Assembly: GCA_001599715.1 (NCBI GenBank)
Contig: BCHU01000005.1
Coordinates: forward strand, 310,001 to 374,000
DNA: 64,000 bases
Direction of reading: 5' to 3'
Source of the DNA: Phaeotremella fagi
Taxonomy: Eukaryota; Basidiomycota; Tremellomycetes; Tremellales; Phaeotremellaceae
A program made the position numbers and the translations under genes. The notes below the pieces were generated by a model. The model was given only the letters and a program-made list of their open reading frames with translations. It was not told the DNA's origin and ran no database searches. This document shows, piece by piece, positions 22,821 to 34,207 of this stretch; the first letter of the stretch is position 1, and each line of letters opens with the position of its first letter.

Positions 22821-24047
22821 TGTGAATGCAATTGAGATATAAAGTGACCAGAGAAGTACAGAAGGAGGTTGTTGTTGTCAAGTATAAACAGAGGTGGTGG
22901 CCAAGAAACGATGGCGAGGGAAGTACGTAAGAACAAGAGAGTGACGATTGAGTAGATAGGGGTAGTGGGAGTAGCGTTTGATAATAATGGGGAGAAAATA
23001 GATATCAGCTCAGTCTTCCATTAATGACAAGTAGTTATGCTGCGAAGAGTTTCAAGCCACTGGATCCTGATCACAATCATCACTGATCTTGGGATCCGAT
23101 GCGCAGTGATTTCAGGTAGAGTTAAATAAGAAACTCACCTGCCATGATTTCGTTCTACCTTGTTTCTCTCTGAATTAAGTATATCACAAATGAAATGGTT
23201 GTAAAATGGAAAAAACGATGGTATCTTGGAAACAACCCAAACAAATGAACGGGGATGTTCCGTAAATGCGATGCCGAGGTTATTTGTTACAGCCTTTCCT
23301 GTTCCAGATTCTTTCGTGGGGGTTTAGGTGAGATGGAGGTCGTTGATGATCACTGTTTACACTAGTTGGGTTGAAGTTGATGGGATTTCGAAATTCAGAC
23401 AGGTCCTTTTGATATGTTTGAAGTTTGAGCTTGGGGGTCCTTGCTCTCTATTGTTCTAGGTTGGGTGAACGGGGGAAGGGAGAGGAGTAGATGGTTGATA
23501 GTGGATTGATATATAGTGTAGGTCTGTTTATATGATATTACTACTATCACTATTGTATTTCTTTGTTGTTATTTATCTGTACTAGATCACCTCTGACTCC
23601 TTGGCAGCCTTAATTGCCTTAATTACTGTTAACCTTGTTATGCTCACTGTCCACTGTCTCACACCTGACGGCGTTTCACGGCATTAACCCTGACTAGCAA
23701 ACACTTGTAAACAACAACAATCAATTGTGGCACTCTATGTGGCAAGCGCAGGCGTGTATTGGTCCTCTCAGTGATCACATCTTGTGAGAGAAGACAATCA
23801 GGTTACACCACGATCGCTTCTGCAAGTATCTTTCCTTTCATCATCGTTACATCGAATACATAATGGATACAGGGGTATGCAGGTTAGACAAAGTAAAGGG
23901 AACTCGTGTACAAAGGACAAAGTACGATTATCAAGACAACCAAAAAGAAAACACGATACAAGAGAAATTATGACCAGAAATACAATCTATCCAACACACG
24001 GTAATCCTTACCAGAACGATCCTCCAATCCTGCCCCTGAACCTAAAT
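22821..24047. other. Upstream region of the proline-rich gene, no gene seen
   Basis: 1.2 kb without a supported gene. A plus-strand open frame at 23784-24260 overlaps the end of the minus-strand DUF1776-like gene and has skewed low-complexity composition, so I treat it as a shadow. On the minus strand an ATGGCAG|GTGAGT pattern near 23138-23154 could be a 5' exon of the proline-rich gene, which would lengthen its N-terminus. This is unproven. Confidence 0.4.
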
Positions 24048-25854
24048 CTAACCAACCGAAGCACCCCGTCTAGGCATCAACAATCTACCCACAAACCACC
24101 TCCCCAACATTTTCAAAATCCCACTTCCAGGTGTAACCTCCGCCAAAGAAGCCAAAAGAGGTGTGATACCAGCATGATGTCTATATCGTGGATACCTGTC
24201 TTCGATAGCACGTCTAACAGCGGAATAAAGGAGCGCATCGTCGACTGCCCAGATTCTTGAGAGGAACGCTATTCTTTGAGCGAGTATCTTTTAGGTATGG
24301 GTTAGTGCGTGGTTTTCGGGACTTGGTTTAGTGATGGGACTTACTTCTTCTCGAGCTGTGTTTTGTTAGTTTTCAGATATAGATTTTAGTTTGGGCTCGA
24401 CTTACTTATCGGGTGTGCGATTGCTGTTTCGAGATTTTGATTGTCTCCATCATCGACGTTTGTACTAGATCAACATCAGTTCGTAACATCCGGATTCAAT
24501 CGCCGACCACTTACCTATTTTCAAAAGCCTCAGCTATCAAACGACTAGTTCCCCCACTTTCCGTAGAGTCATCACTGGAATTACGATGACGAAATCTTGG
24601 TGAACATATTTTTGGAGATAAAGGACCTAAAGACGCATTAAAAATCAGCTTGAAAGAACGCAAAGTTTATAAATTCACAACCTACCAACGACAACTTCAC
24701 AAACATCAATTCCGATCCCACCCAACTCCCCACGTAACAACCTAGCAGTCTCTTCTCTAGCCCCACGAATCATTTTGATTCCACCGGTAACCTCTGCATG
24801 ACTCCCATTCGTCCCATCTTCCAGTTGATTTAATTTTTCTTCAAAGGCCAATGGATCACCATAAGTGTCGTTACCAACGAAAATCGCTCTCCCTCGACCG
24901 AAACCCTTGACTGAAGATTGTGATAACAAATCCGATAATTCCCTGATGACTGAGATGGGATCAAGGATGTTGGTTCGATATAACGATAAAAGAGTTTCTT
25001 CGTCTGTCATGAGGAGTGAGGATTTTGATAAGATTCTTGTTGGTGGTAATGGGGCTGGTTTTGTAACAGTGCTTGAATCCATATAATCAATTAACGTCGT
25101 AACGTCAGATGAAGTCAGTTCAGTTTCACCAATATAACCACGATGTAAAATATCTGATTTCCCAATGATCTTCCTAGGATTCGGTCCACGAGACGCACAA
25201 ACCACAGCAACCAGATTCAAATTATTCTCTCTGCAATAAGCCCTAACCGTTTCGCCCGCATGACTGAATCTACCTTTATGTTTAGAACCTGAATAAGAGT
25301 TAGAGTTGTCACCCGAGTTGGAGCCAGAATATGTCGTGGTGGTTTCAGAATCTGTTATGACTGGTACGATAGCACCTGGATGATCCGGTAATCTTGCTCG
25401 TAACCTTTTCTGCATACTTGACCAAGCTAGGAGTAGAGTTGATAACGGTGATTGAGTAGGTGGAGATGCTGGTGAAGGAAGAGGAAGGAATGGGAAAACT
25501 GTATATCCAGATTTCGCTAGATGGAGAGTTAAAGATTGACCAGTTGCTTTGAATTTCGTCAGCTACCGTCGTTCTTGAAGGGGCGATTAGTAGCTTACCA
25601 TCACTAGCACCAACGATGACAACAGCTAAATCTCTACCACTCTCTCCACGAACTTTTGTAGATGTCGAAGAACGTCGTTGCGATTTATATCTAACAACTT
25701 CACCAAGTCCAACGGTTCCAGCTGCCGTTTTGACCCAATCATGAACGAGCGATGCGGTAGCTTCTAATGAAAGTGAGATCAACGCTGTGATATCTTGACT
25801 CAATGAGAGGAGAGCTACGGTTGAAGGTGAGAGTGGTTTCGATGTTGATGACAT
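24048..25854 (-). CDS. DUF1776-like protein with SDR-type Rossmann motif
   Basis: Start ATG 25852-25854 (MSSTSKPLSPSTVALL), stop TAG 24048-24050; about six exons. After an N-terminal helix region, LAVVIVGASDATGQSLTLHLAKSGYTVF (split by an intron at GASD) fits the nucleotide-binding GxxxGxG-like turn of short-chain dehydrogenases. Later come NLNLVAVVCASRGPNPR, a Rossmann-like strand GRAIFVGND in the position of the SDR Ser region, and a helix EETARLLRGELGGIGIDVCEVVVGPL typical of SDR-fold ends. No YxxxK active-site pair is obvious. This matches fungal DUF1776 proteins, SDR-fold proteins without proven activity. Its C-terminus ends LLMPRRGASVG. Confidence 0.6.
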
Positions 25855-26523
25855 TGTGGATGGGCTGATAGTATTCGGAAAGAACCAGTGTGGGTTTTGT
25901 TGATGTGGATGTTGAATGATGTTTGAGCTGTGTACTGTTTGTGAACTTTGATCTGTGATCTATGCTGTTGAATGGTTATACGTGCGTCAGTCAAAGTGTC
26001 TGAAAGTACATTACAATGTTCACACGAGATGAGACGCACGTAAGTGATTTCCTTGATGTTACTTGTCAAGTTTAAACCATGACGGATCACGGTTCACACG
26101 AGGGGATGGGTGTTTTTCGTTGATTGGAATCAATCACGAGTCGTAAGTGATGTAATCCTTATTTGTCTATGCCTATAGATGTGAGAAGTGATCCATCAGC
26201 CATAAGCGATGAGAGTACCGTATCTCTGTATTGTCTGTGTGAATGAAATGAAAGAAAAAGAAGAAGAAAAGCAGAATGAGAGATAGGATGTGAATTGAAT
26301 TGCTTCAGTTTAATTTAAGGTTGTCACCGAAGGAAGATCTATATACTAACCGGGTTTCCCACGGTGCATCGCTACAATAGACAATAGGACAATAGGCAGA
26401 ACAGACAATAGACATGCCATCCATGTCCTCCTACATGGTCCGAATTCGACTGCGACTACGTCTACCTTCACACTCATAGACAAACTCCTCACAGAGACCA
26501 TACAACACAGTCAACCAACCACA
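25855..26523. promoter_or_regulatory. Divergent promoter region, DUF1776-like gene / F-box gene
   Basis: 669 bp between two diverging start codons. The sequence just before the F-box start is rich in CAACCAACC/ACAA-type leader sequence, as expected for a 5' UTR. No other gene is seen. Confidence 0.45.
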
Positions 26524-28725
26524 ATGACATCCAAACAACCCCAACCCCCCAAACCCAAACAACAGCCCAAAGACCAAGACCCCCTCCGAATCCTAGGTTC
26601 ATCAATATTCATCCAAACCCTCTCCTATCTCCCCCTCCCATCCCTAACAACAACCGAAAGAGTTTGTAAAAAATGGAAACATCTCATCAAGGCTTATGAA
26701 ATTCAAATCTGGAGGAAAGAATGTCATAAAGTCGGTGTTGAGAGGAAACACATGATTGCTCTGGAGAAATTCGAGAGTGCCAGTCAAGCGAGTGGGGGTT
26801 GGTCTAACGTTGATGGGGAGATTGAGTATGAACCGGAACCGGCGCCTGTGGTTAATTGGAGAGATGTCTGTATGTTCGAAATTCATTTCATTTGGGAGTT
26901 TGTTAGAGTTAATTATCATTTAGGTAAAGCTTATGTGTCGCTGCAAAGTAATTGGAGTAGTGGACGTTGTAGACAACGTTGGGTAACGCCTTCCAATAAT
27001 ACAACTTGGAGAATCAAAATCGATACAGCCCAAAACACCATTTTGAGCACAAGCAGAAACGGTACGTATCCTGCTGCTATACTGTATTTACTGAACCAAA
27101 TTCTGTAGGCGATTTGACCGTATCTGACTTGACTACGTCAGAAGAGATCTTCACTATTGAAGACGTAAAGCCGTATTCGCATTTGGAATTTGGTACGGGT
27201 TTCCTAGTATTCGACACGCTTGGAGGTAAGTATCCTTCCAACCCCTCAACAAAACACATCTCTCTAACCTTAAACCACCTATACCTCAGATTTCAAATTA
27301 GAAGTATGGAGAAATCAAAATGCCATCGCTAGATCCAAAACCAAAACCCATCCAAAACCTTCCACACCGATATCAATCCTACATCAACAGAACAACCCTT
27401 TGGAACCGAACGAAAGACTTCCCCAGGGTCACTATGCGTTCTGGAGGAAGATCCAACCGCCAACTAGTTGTTTCGCTTATAAGGTTCATATTGACAACGA
27501 AGATTCATTAGGTGAAGAACGGGCGATGTTGGCTACGGCTGGTGAAGAAGCTGTTTACGTTTATGATTTAGAGGATGAAGATAGAGTTGAGGTTGTTAGG
27601 TTTACCCCTGGGGATGTCGTTAACGTCACCGTGAGTCTTTGTCTTGAAGTGGTAACTGTCTGTGCTGACAATTGCGGATTTAGTATATCGACCTAGACGA
27701 CGAATACATATTCATCTGTACCGAAACCCAAATGCACGTCTACTCCCGTCAAACCCTAACCAAAAAAATATCTTTCCCACCCAAACCAACCAATTTCCGT
27801 TCCCTATCGGATCTAACTTTCTCGTTGAATTTCGGGAAAGATTTCAAAGTCGACAAGACGATGGGATCAAGGATTAATCCTGGTTGGCACGATGTTAAGG
27901 TCGGGAACGCTTCTGTTTATGGGAGTGTACCGGGTGATGAGAAGTGGAATTCGATCGTTAATCAATATGTTGGTGATTGGATGGCTAGTATCGTTACTGG
28001 TATCGTACTTACGTTCACTGCGTAAGTTATTCTAACTTATAAAACAAAACATTTTCCCTACTGATGACGTCGATATCATTCTAGTTGTCATTACACCAAC
28101 ACCGATCTGATCTGTACAACTAAAGCTGGATTGGTACTTGTGATCAAAAATTATAAACAAGTTTTCACAGCTACTCAATTCGGGCCCCAAACTCAAGAAA
28201 GCTTCATCACCTCGCACACTATCTCCATCGGTGTTGGACAACCTGTTACTCAACTCAGTACCCACGGGAATTTTGCTGTGATGACCACAGTAAGTGAATC
28301 ATCTCAATGACATGGATTTCACTCTGATACCTTTTAGCCCGAACACGTTTTACTACTTGATACCTCGAAACTCCCCACCGTCCCTTATTCCAACACAAAA
28401 CAGAATCTTAAAGCCATAGCCATCCTAGGGAATACACCTGAAGGCCTATCCGCATCTTCATGTATTCAAATGGACAGATCAAACATCTATCTGGTTTACG
28501 GTGCACTAGCAGAAATTCAATCAGGTACTTTGATACAGGATATGGATCTTTTGATGAACATCATGCCAGATCAGGATGATGGTGAGTCAGATGACTCTTA
28601 CCTTACTGATGAAATGGACAGATTTTGATGGGATGGGGATTAGTGTTAAAGTGTGGGATTTCAAACCTTGGGTGGTGGATGAACGTCAGTCTATCAGATA
28701 CAGTGTTCAGGAGGAGAGCCTTTAG
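26524..28725 (+). CDS. F-box protein with beta-propeller-like body
   Basis: Start ATG 26524, stop TAG 28723-28725, about seven exons (first 26524-26869, second 26924-27061, third from 27109). After a Pro/Gln-rich start, SIFIQTLSYLPLPSLTTTERVCKKWKHLI is a clear F-box, predicting binding to Skp1 in an SCF ubiquitin ligase. The body has repeated strand units such as ILSTSRNGDLTVSDL, FGTGFLVFDTLG, AMLATAGEEAVYVYDLED, YIDLDDEYIFICTETQMHVY and DLICTTKAGLVLVIKN, ending with VKVWDFKPW. These look like degenerate WD40 or propeller blades for substrate recognition. The target is unknown. It lies upstream of the SUR7/PalI pair on the same strand. Confidence 0.8.
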
Positions 28726-28877
28726 CACAGCTTTCGGGGTAAAGGATGTCCTTTGAGATTGTCGTGTGTTATTTCTGGAGAGGCGAAATTAGTTGTATAC
28801 GCCTTCCTTTTGTTTAAATTATGAATGTAACCAACCATTTTGTTTACTCTGCTTTCACTTTTTTTTTTTCGTTTTAA

Positions 28878-29863
28878 ATGGTTGATAATAACTCCAATCA
28901 CCTAACGATCAAAAAGAAGCTTTGGATCCTTTCCTTTTCCTGTGAGTGAAAAAACATCATGTGGCTATACGCACAGAAGAGTAGTTAACTCTCGCCACTC
29001 AGGTCTAACCTTCATCTTCTATCTCTTAACAATGCTAACGCCAAAGATCATCCCCACCCTAAACTTAATATCAATCTCACCAAATGGTGATCAAATAACC
29101 AGTATCCCAGAGTTATCCTCAAATTTCAGTATATTCTATCAAGAAGATACGAAGATCACTTTAGGAGTCCTAGGAATCTGTTATCGAGGTCTTACCATTA
29201 ACGAGGATGGTGAGAGATGTGATCATCCGATGATAGGGTACACCCTTGACAGTGATTTTTTTATTGGATTGAATCAAGTTTTGGGATTTGACTCTGAGAT
29301 CAAAGACGTTTTCGACCGTTCGTTCAGTGGAGCTATGGGTTTATTCAATTTGATTGGGGGTTCATTAATTGGTCTAATCGTTTATCTGGAATTGATAGGT
29401 TTGGTTTTGGCTGGTGAGAAGGGTGATTCGATTTATCATGTGAGTCATTGGGTCATTGCTTTTACTCAACCTAACTCTACTAGATATGTCGAAGGATGAT
29501 CAAATTCACCACTTTGGTAACATACATCGCCATGTCCGTTAACCTAGCTTTCATCATCATCATCCAAGAAAAAGTCAAGGATAGGAGTGAACATTTGTTC
29601 GTTGGTCATTACGGTGGTGCACTTTGGTTACAAGTGGCGGCGGTGGTAAGTCAAACTCTGAGCCGGAACTTGACTCATTCACTGATCATTGGAACGTACT
29701 GCTGTATTAGGTTTCTATCACGTTGTTGTGTTTCATTAGTGGGAAGCATCAACAAGGAGCATCAACAAGCTTTGATATCAGTGGACATGACTTGGATTCC
29801 CATCTTTATGATGATAAGGCATTTAAATCTAGGTCCATTTCGGCTGGTTCGAAGGCCAAATGA
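28878..29863 (+). CDS. SUR7/PalI-type four-TM membrane protein, copy 1
   Basis: Four exons: 28878-28941, 29003-29439, 29484-29645 and 29711-29863, giving 271 aa. I place the start at ATG 28878, because the GTGAGT...CACTCAG intron (28942-29002) then joins a basic N-terminus to the first TM helix (CLTFIFYLLTML). An extracellular loop with two Cys (GICYRG, ERCDHP) leads to GYTLDSDFF and then TM helices GLFNLIGGSLIGLIVYLELI, FTTLVTYIAMSVNLAFIIII and VVSITLLCFI. The short cytosolic tail is Ser/Lys-rich. The plan matches the SUR7/PalI (Rim9-like) family of eisosome and pH-sensing proteins. Its neighbour at 30187 is a diverged tandem copy. Confidence 0.75.
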
Positions 29864-30186
29864 TAATATGGGTGGCAGGGGAGTGCTTGTATTTGTCCAT
29901 CCTGGTATACAAGATTTTCATCCATTCATGGTTCGTATTTGTATGATGATATGTAAATTACTGTCTATTGCATTCATTTTATGACGACTCCTAACAATCA
30001 TACACACAGACACACAGACACCCTTGACGTCACTACCACGACGGTCAAAGCGTTGTCAAGGTGTGTTTTGTGTTTCCCTCCTTTAAATTTTTTCAACCAC
30101 CGACGTCACTCAACATTATAAGTCTTCTCGCCACTACATAAACACATCCTTCATTCAACTTCACTTCACTTCACCACATCATCACA
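29864..30186. other. Gap between the tandem SUR7/PalI genes
   Basis: 322 bp without a gene. It includes a short CACAGACA repeat near 30001-30022 and a CTTCACTTCACTTCACC leader just upstream of the next start. Confidence 0.45.
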
Positions 30187-31147
30187 ATGTTAGCCAAAGC
30201 AGCCTTCCCCTCATTCTTCCTAACCCGTAAGTCAAACACCCTTCCCACCAAACTAACCAAAAGTATCCGGTTTCGTCCTCCTACTCCTAGTAACCCTAAG
30301 TGTCCCAATAATCAAAACAATCTATCTCCTGCACATCGAAGGCAATCTCTCAGTAGGCGGAGGAACAATCTCCAGCGCAACAGCCTCAACAGCAGCCAAC
30401 CTAGGAGTCTTCGGTACATGTTACGCAGGTTCATCAGCTACCTTCCTCGGATACACATACAGTAATAACGCAGTTTGTACATCACCAAAAGTAGGTTATA
30501 CACTCGACCCCACTTTTTTCGGTGAGAATTTGAATTCGAAAATCGATACCGCTGTCGTTAAAGGTGTTGCGGGTGCTTTGGTACTTAATCCGATAGCTTG
30601 TGGGTTCGCTGGTATTAGTTTGATTTTCTCTTTTTTCGCTTGGTTCTTCGGTTGGAGAATTTTCGAAATCGTGAGTGAAGACGTTGACTTCGTTGTTTTT
30701 TCTTACTTAATTAACTATGAGTTATTCTGTTTTAGATGACTTTCTTTACACTTTTCCTATCGTCTTTCTTAGCTTGGATAGCCTTCTTCTTAGATCTAGC
30801 TTTGGTCCTAGTTGCCAGAAGCAGAATTACAGATGGAGAGTTCACGGGTCATATAGGTAACGCTTTGTGGATAGGTTTAGCAGGAGCTGTAAGTGCTACT
30901 CATATACTCAACACCAGGTACAGTACGTTGAACCACTACTTCAGGTCGCGCTATCCGTCTCAATCTGTTTCACCGATTGTGGAGTCTTTGGAAGATACTC
31001 TTCTTCGTACGCTAACGCTCCCGTTGGAGCTACCGGTGAAAAGGGTTATGGTCGTAGACGATTACCGTGAGTAGATACTAGAAATCGGAGATTGATATTT
31101 GATACAGTTGGCAAAAACGACCAAGTGCTTATCGTGGAACTTACTAA
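30187..31147 (+). CDS. SUR7/PalI-type four-TM membrane protein, copy 2
   Basis: Five exons (30187-30226, 30291-30670, 30736-30888, 30945-31066, 31108-31147), 244 aa. The N-terminal TM helix is FPSFFLTLLVTLSVPIIKTI. The extracellular loop has GVFGTCYAG and NNAVCTSPKVGYTLDPTFF. Three further TM helices follow (ISLIFSFFAWFF, FLSSFLAWIAFFLDLALVLVA, LWIGLAGAVALSVSICF), then a basic tail GYGRRRLPWQKRPSAYRGTY. Without the last 41-nt intron the protein would stop at TGA 31068-31070; I prefer the spliced tail because donor and acceptor are good. CxxG...C loop, GYTLD and RITDGEFTGHIGNALW match PalI/Rim9-SUR7 proteins. It shares GYTLD(S/P)xFF and GH(Y/I)G(G/N)ALW with copy 1. Confidence 0.8.
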
Positions 31148-31721
31148 GGGAAGTTGGTCAATCTGCTGTGTAATCTGTCATAAATCGTATGATGAGGATG
31201 ATGTGGAATCTGTTTTTTCTTAGAATCATAATATTATTCTTTACGTTTGTTGATACAGTACCGTGTTTACCCCTTTAATTCCGTGTTTGATTATTTGTAG
31301 GTACCCTCCTTTTGAAGAAACTGTAGACATTCTCAATGGACTTCTGAATTAAATGACTCCTGCATCTTAAGATATGGCAAAAGGCAAGAATTACCCGGGC
31401 ATCGTGCTTAAGGGTTATTTCTAACAATGCACTTGTGTTACATACTAGCAGTCAAAAGTTTACCCTGTACAAGTACTTGTACAGTAGTTGATTGTGGTGT
31501 AATTGGCAGTGCCACTTCAGGACTTGTACAGCAGCATTTCGTTCGAAGCACATTGAAAGAACCATGACGCCGTCCTCGCATATTGTTATAATCCTCACTA
31601 CTACAATGTTTCATCACTTCTAATAACAAAGGACATGGGTTTAGGGATACATACAGTATAGAACCTTTGTTATACCTTCTTGGAGGTCATGTTTCTTTCC
31701 TCTCACCAACAATTCGAAAGT
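31148..31721. other. Intergenic region before the tandem repeats
   Basis: About 570 bp without a supported gene; probably holds the 3' UTR of the PalI-type gene. No recognisable element besides the tandem repeats that start at 31722. Confidence 0.4.
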
Positions 31722-32170
31722 CTTCTTCGGGATGATTTGTCAACGTCATTTGATAAGGCTGTTGGTTGTTTAGATAGTCTCATCGTATGGAATCGCTTGA
31801 TCCTTTCATACAAATCGCCTTTCAAGCAAAAGGTCTTCTTCGGGAAAGTTGTCATCGGAAATATGATAAGGCTGTTGGTTCTCTAAAAAGTCTTATCACA
31901 TAGCATCGCTTGGTCCATTCATATAAATCGCCTTTTAAGCGAAGGTCTTCTTCGGGAAATTTTGTGAATGTCATTGAATGATGCTTTTTCTTTTTTGTTT
32001 GGAAAGTCTTATCATATAAAACTTGCTTAGTCCTTTCATACAAATCGCCTCCCAAGAGAAGGGCTTCTTCGGGAAAAGTTGTAATCGTCATTTGATAAGG
32101 CTCTTGGGTTATTACAAACCCCTCTCGTTAAAAATCGCTTGGTCCTTTCATACAAGTTGTCTTCTAAAGT
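31722..32170. repeat. Four degenerate tandem repeats of about 112 bp
   Basis: Each unit begins with CTTCTTCGGG (31722, 31835, 31947 and 32064; spacing 113, 112 and 117). Each unit then has a TCATTTGATAAGGCT-like block, a short Thy-rich middle, a CTTATCATATAA- or CTCATCGTATGG-like block, CGCTTGRTCC, and ends with TTCATACAAATCGCCT and AAG. The units differ by substitutions and small indels, so the array is old. It lies directly upstream of the first gene of the orphan array. The last unit ends about 165 bp before that start codon, so it may form part of its promoter. Confidence 0.85.
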
Positions 32171-32330
32171 TTTAACAATTTATCGAGATAGTTGGAATGG
32201 ATCATATAACCCAACAAGAAATAATTTCCCCCCCTTCTTTCTTTTTCTTCACTACATCCATTCCAACAAATATCTTCATCCTTCAATCCCATATCAAATA
32301 ATTTATCTTCAGGGTTATCATTCTATAACA

Positions 32331-33062
32331 ATGGCAAAATCATCCGACACTTATTCAGACAACTTTGGCGAGGGTCGCGCTACCAGCACAGTTTCAGACG
32401 ACACATGGAAAGGCCCAATCACCAAATACTATCGACTCCAACTCAATCTCAGTTACAGCGTCATCAAAAAGCCAAACGGCGAGTTTGTTGATGTACCAAT
32501 TCTTTTCAATGTATCGGATTCTACGTATACTTACAACCACCACCAGCCTCCTTTCGTACCTTCACAAAAAAGACTTGAAAAGATCTGCGAACGCATCATC
32601 AGTACATTCGAACGACCAGAATATGATCTTCCAATTGGTAGTAAACTTAGTGAGGTTTCTTTATATGTAAAAACCTGCCTAGAAGACCTTATCAATCACG
32701 TTAGAAGAAATAGTTGGGAGTGTGCTAGAAAGCAGGGAATAGAACTCCAGGATGTTTTAATGTACCCGGCTCATCCAGACTACCTCACAAAAACTTACAG
32801 CAAGCCGTACACTCTCGAGCTCGACCACATGCCCTGGAAAGCAGAAAGCTTAGTCCTATTGAACAGAAACACACAAGTCATTCACGACGACGATGTGGTC
32901 AAAGGTTATTACACCGCGTCTATAAGACCGTCTGGTAATGTAACATTACTCGATTGTCAAACAGCTTCCCCATCAAAGATGCAATCTCTCTTCTTCAAGA
33001 ATCAACCTCCGAGTTATGATTCGGTTGTTCGAGAGAAAGATGAAGAGGATACTCAACAATAG
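32331..33062 (+). CDS. Orphan array protein A, 243 aa, PPSY tail
   Basis: Intronless. The start is ATG 32331 (AACAATGG context); the frame is open upstream into the leader but without similarity to its paralogues. Not recognised as any named family. Order of elements: disordered Ser/Thr-rich N-terminus; strands YRLQLNLSYSV and DVPILFNV; helix KICERIISTF; helix VKTCLEDLINHVRRN; turn and strand IELQDVLMYPAHPD; strands LVLLNRNTQVI and GYYTASIRP; then QSLFFKNQPPSYDSV and an acidic tail. PPSY fits the PPxY consensus for WW domains such as those of Rsp5/Nedd4 ligases, which is an inference. It is closest to array protein B, with the same length and the shared words LNLSYSV and DLINHVR. Confidence 0.75.
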   Translation: MAKSSDTYSDNFGEGRATSTVSDDTWKGPITKYYRLQLNLSYSVIKKPNGEFVDVPILFNVSDSTYTYNHHQPPFVPSQKRLEKICERIISTFERPEYDLPIGSKLSEVSLYVKTCLEDLINHVRRNSWECARKQGIELQDVLMYPAHPDYLTKTYSKPYTLELDHMPWKAESLVLLNRNTQVIHDDDVVKGYYTASIRPSGNVTLLDCQTASPSKMQSLFFKNQPPSYDSVVREKDEEDTQQ

Positions 33063-33425
33063 GTCAATGATTTTTGCGGATGTGAGTATAAAGGTGTGCG
33101 CGGTTAGGAAAGGAGAGTTGATCGAAAGAATTTTTTAAGTACACGAGTAATTTTTGATTGAGTTTCGTAATTGAGTAAATGTCAATGTATATGTACACTC
33201 CTTAAAAGATCGAAACAACACTGCATAAACTGACCGAAGCTATAACGATAAATCGAAGAAGCTAAACTTCCTATCAACTGCTGAAATGAGTGAAAGGCGT
33301 ATTATGTTTGAGAACAAAATGTCCGTAAATGACAATGACTAGTCAAACATAAACATAACAGTACCCATGAGAGCAAGAAAGAAAGACGTACTGTAGTTGA
33401 GTCACGAAATAGAAAAAAATCTTTT
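33063..33425. other. Gap between convergent genes
   Basis: 363 bp between array gene A (plus) and the secreted-protein gene (minus). Presumably two 3' UTRs; no gene seen. Confidence 0.45.
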
Positions 33426-34207
33426 CTAAGCAGGAACCGCAGTTAGTGTGATGAACGTGAAAGTGGTGGTTCCATCACAGTTGTACCCTAAATTGTGGAC
33501 ATCATCGGTACAAAATGTTTTAGGAGTGGTAACGGAAGGTGGACCAGTGCATGTGATTTCGTTTGACAGGCCGACGGTACACGAGAGAGCGGTATCATGA
33601 TTTGTTGTGACGCTTGTAGGTGATTCCACGTAAATTACCAGTGGTGTAGTTGGATTTTCGGTGGTCACTGGAAATCATAACATAATGTAATCTGTCAGTC
33701 TCACGGATCCAAAAGTTTGATTTGAGACTTTCAGAATTGTACTTACCGATGTTACCGTTTGGCGTTACAAGTTTACAACCAGAGAATTGAAAGACAACTG
33801 CGTCATCCCTAGTACTTAACGATATCAACGTCGGAGAATCGTCAACTGTTGTCAAATAAGTTCCAAGAGAAGTTTGAATGACAAAGTTGCTGCTTGAAAA
33901 TGAATTGGGTCCGCAAGGTCTGAACACCGATTGATCAGAGAAACCCATTTGTCAAGGTGTACTGTACTCACAGATTCGAGGTGGTTGCATCACGAGCTGA
34001 TTTAGGTCTTGACATTCGTCTTATAACATCATCCTTCTTGGCTTGACGACTGGTAACGTCGAAAGATCTCTCTCCGATATCTTCAAATTCTCTTTCAGTA
34101 GTCGCGGAACGGAATTGAGGTAACGGTAACAATGATTCGGTCTCTAGAGTTACACCGATCACTCCTAAAATATTGGCGCAGATGATGAAAAAATGAAAAA
34201 GACGCAT
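33426..34207 (-). CDS. Secreted hypothetical protein, 216 aa
   Basis: Three exons (33972-34207, 33747-33919, 33426-33667), start ATG 34205-34207, stop TAG 33426. A cleavable signal peptide is evident (MRLFHFFIICANILGVIGV). A charged, Arg-rich segment with RR and KK pairs follows (RQAKKDDVIRRMSRPKS), which could be a propeptide processed by a kexin. The mature part is rich in strands and Thr: FVIQTSLGTYLTTVDDSP, AVVFQFSGCKLVTPNGNI and a Cys-containing end (ALSCTVG, ITCTGPP, KTFCTDD, GYNCDGT; five Cys in all). No known domain recognised. It sits on the opposite strand inside the orphan array and is structurally unlike it. Confidence 0.7.

Noticed and set aside
23784..24260. 158-codon plus-strand open frame
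   Set aside because: It overlaps the end of the minus-strand DUF1776-like gene, its translation is Arg/Thr/Pro/Asn-skewed without motifs, and it lacks a convincing start context. Best explained as a shadow of the antisense gene.
31148..32170. Coding gene in the repeat region
   Set aside because: Small frames on both strands (for example 31680-31886 and 31852-32091) are parts of the 112-bp repeat units, not genes.
32139..32330. N-terminal extension of array protein A
   Set aside because: The open frame upstream of ATG 32331 covers the last repeat unit and a typical leader, and has no counterpart in the paralogues.
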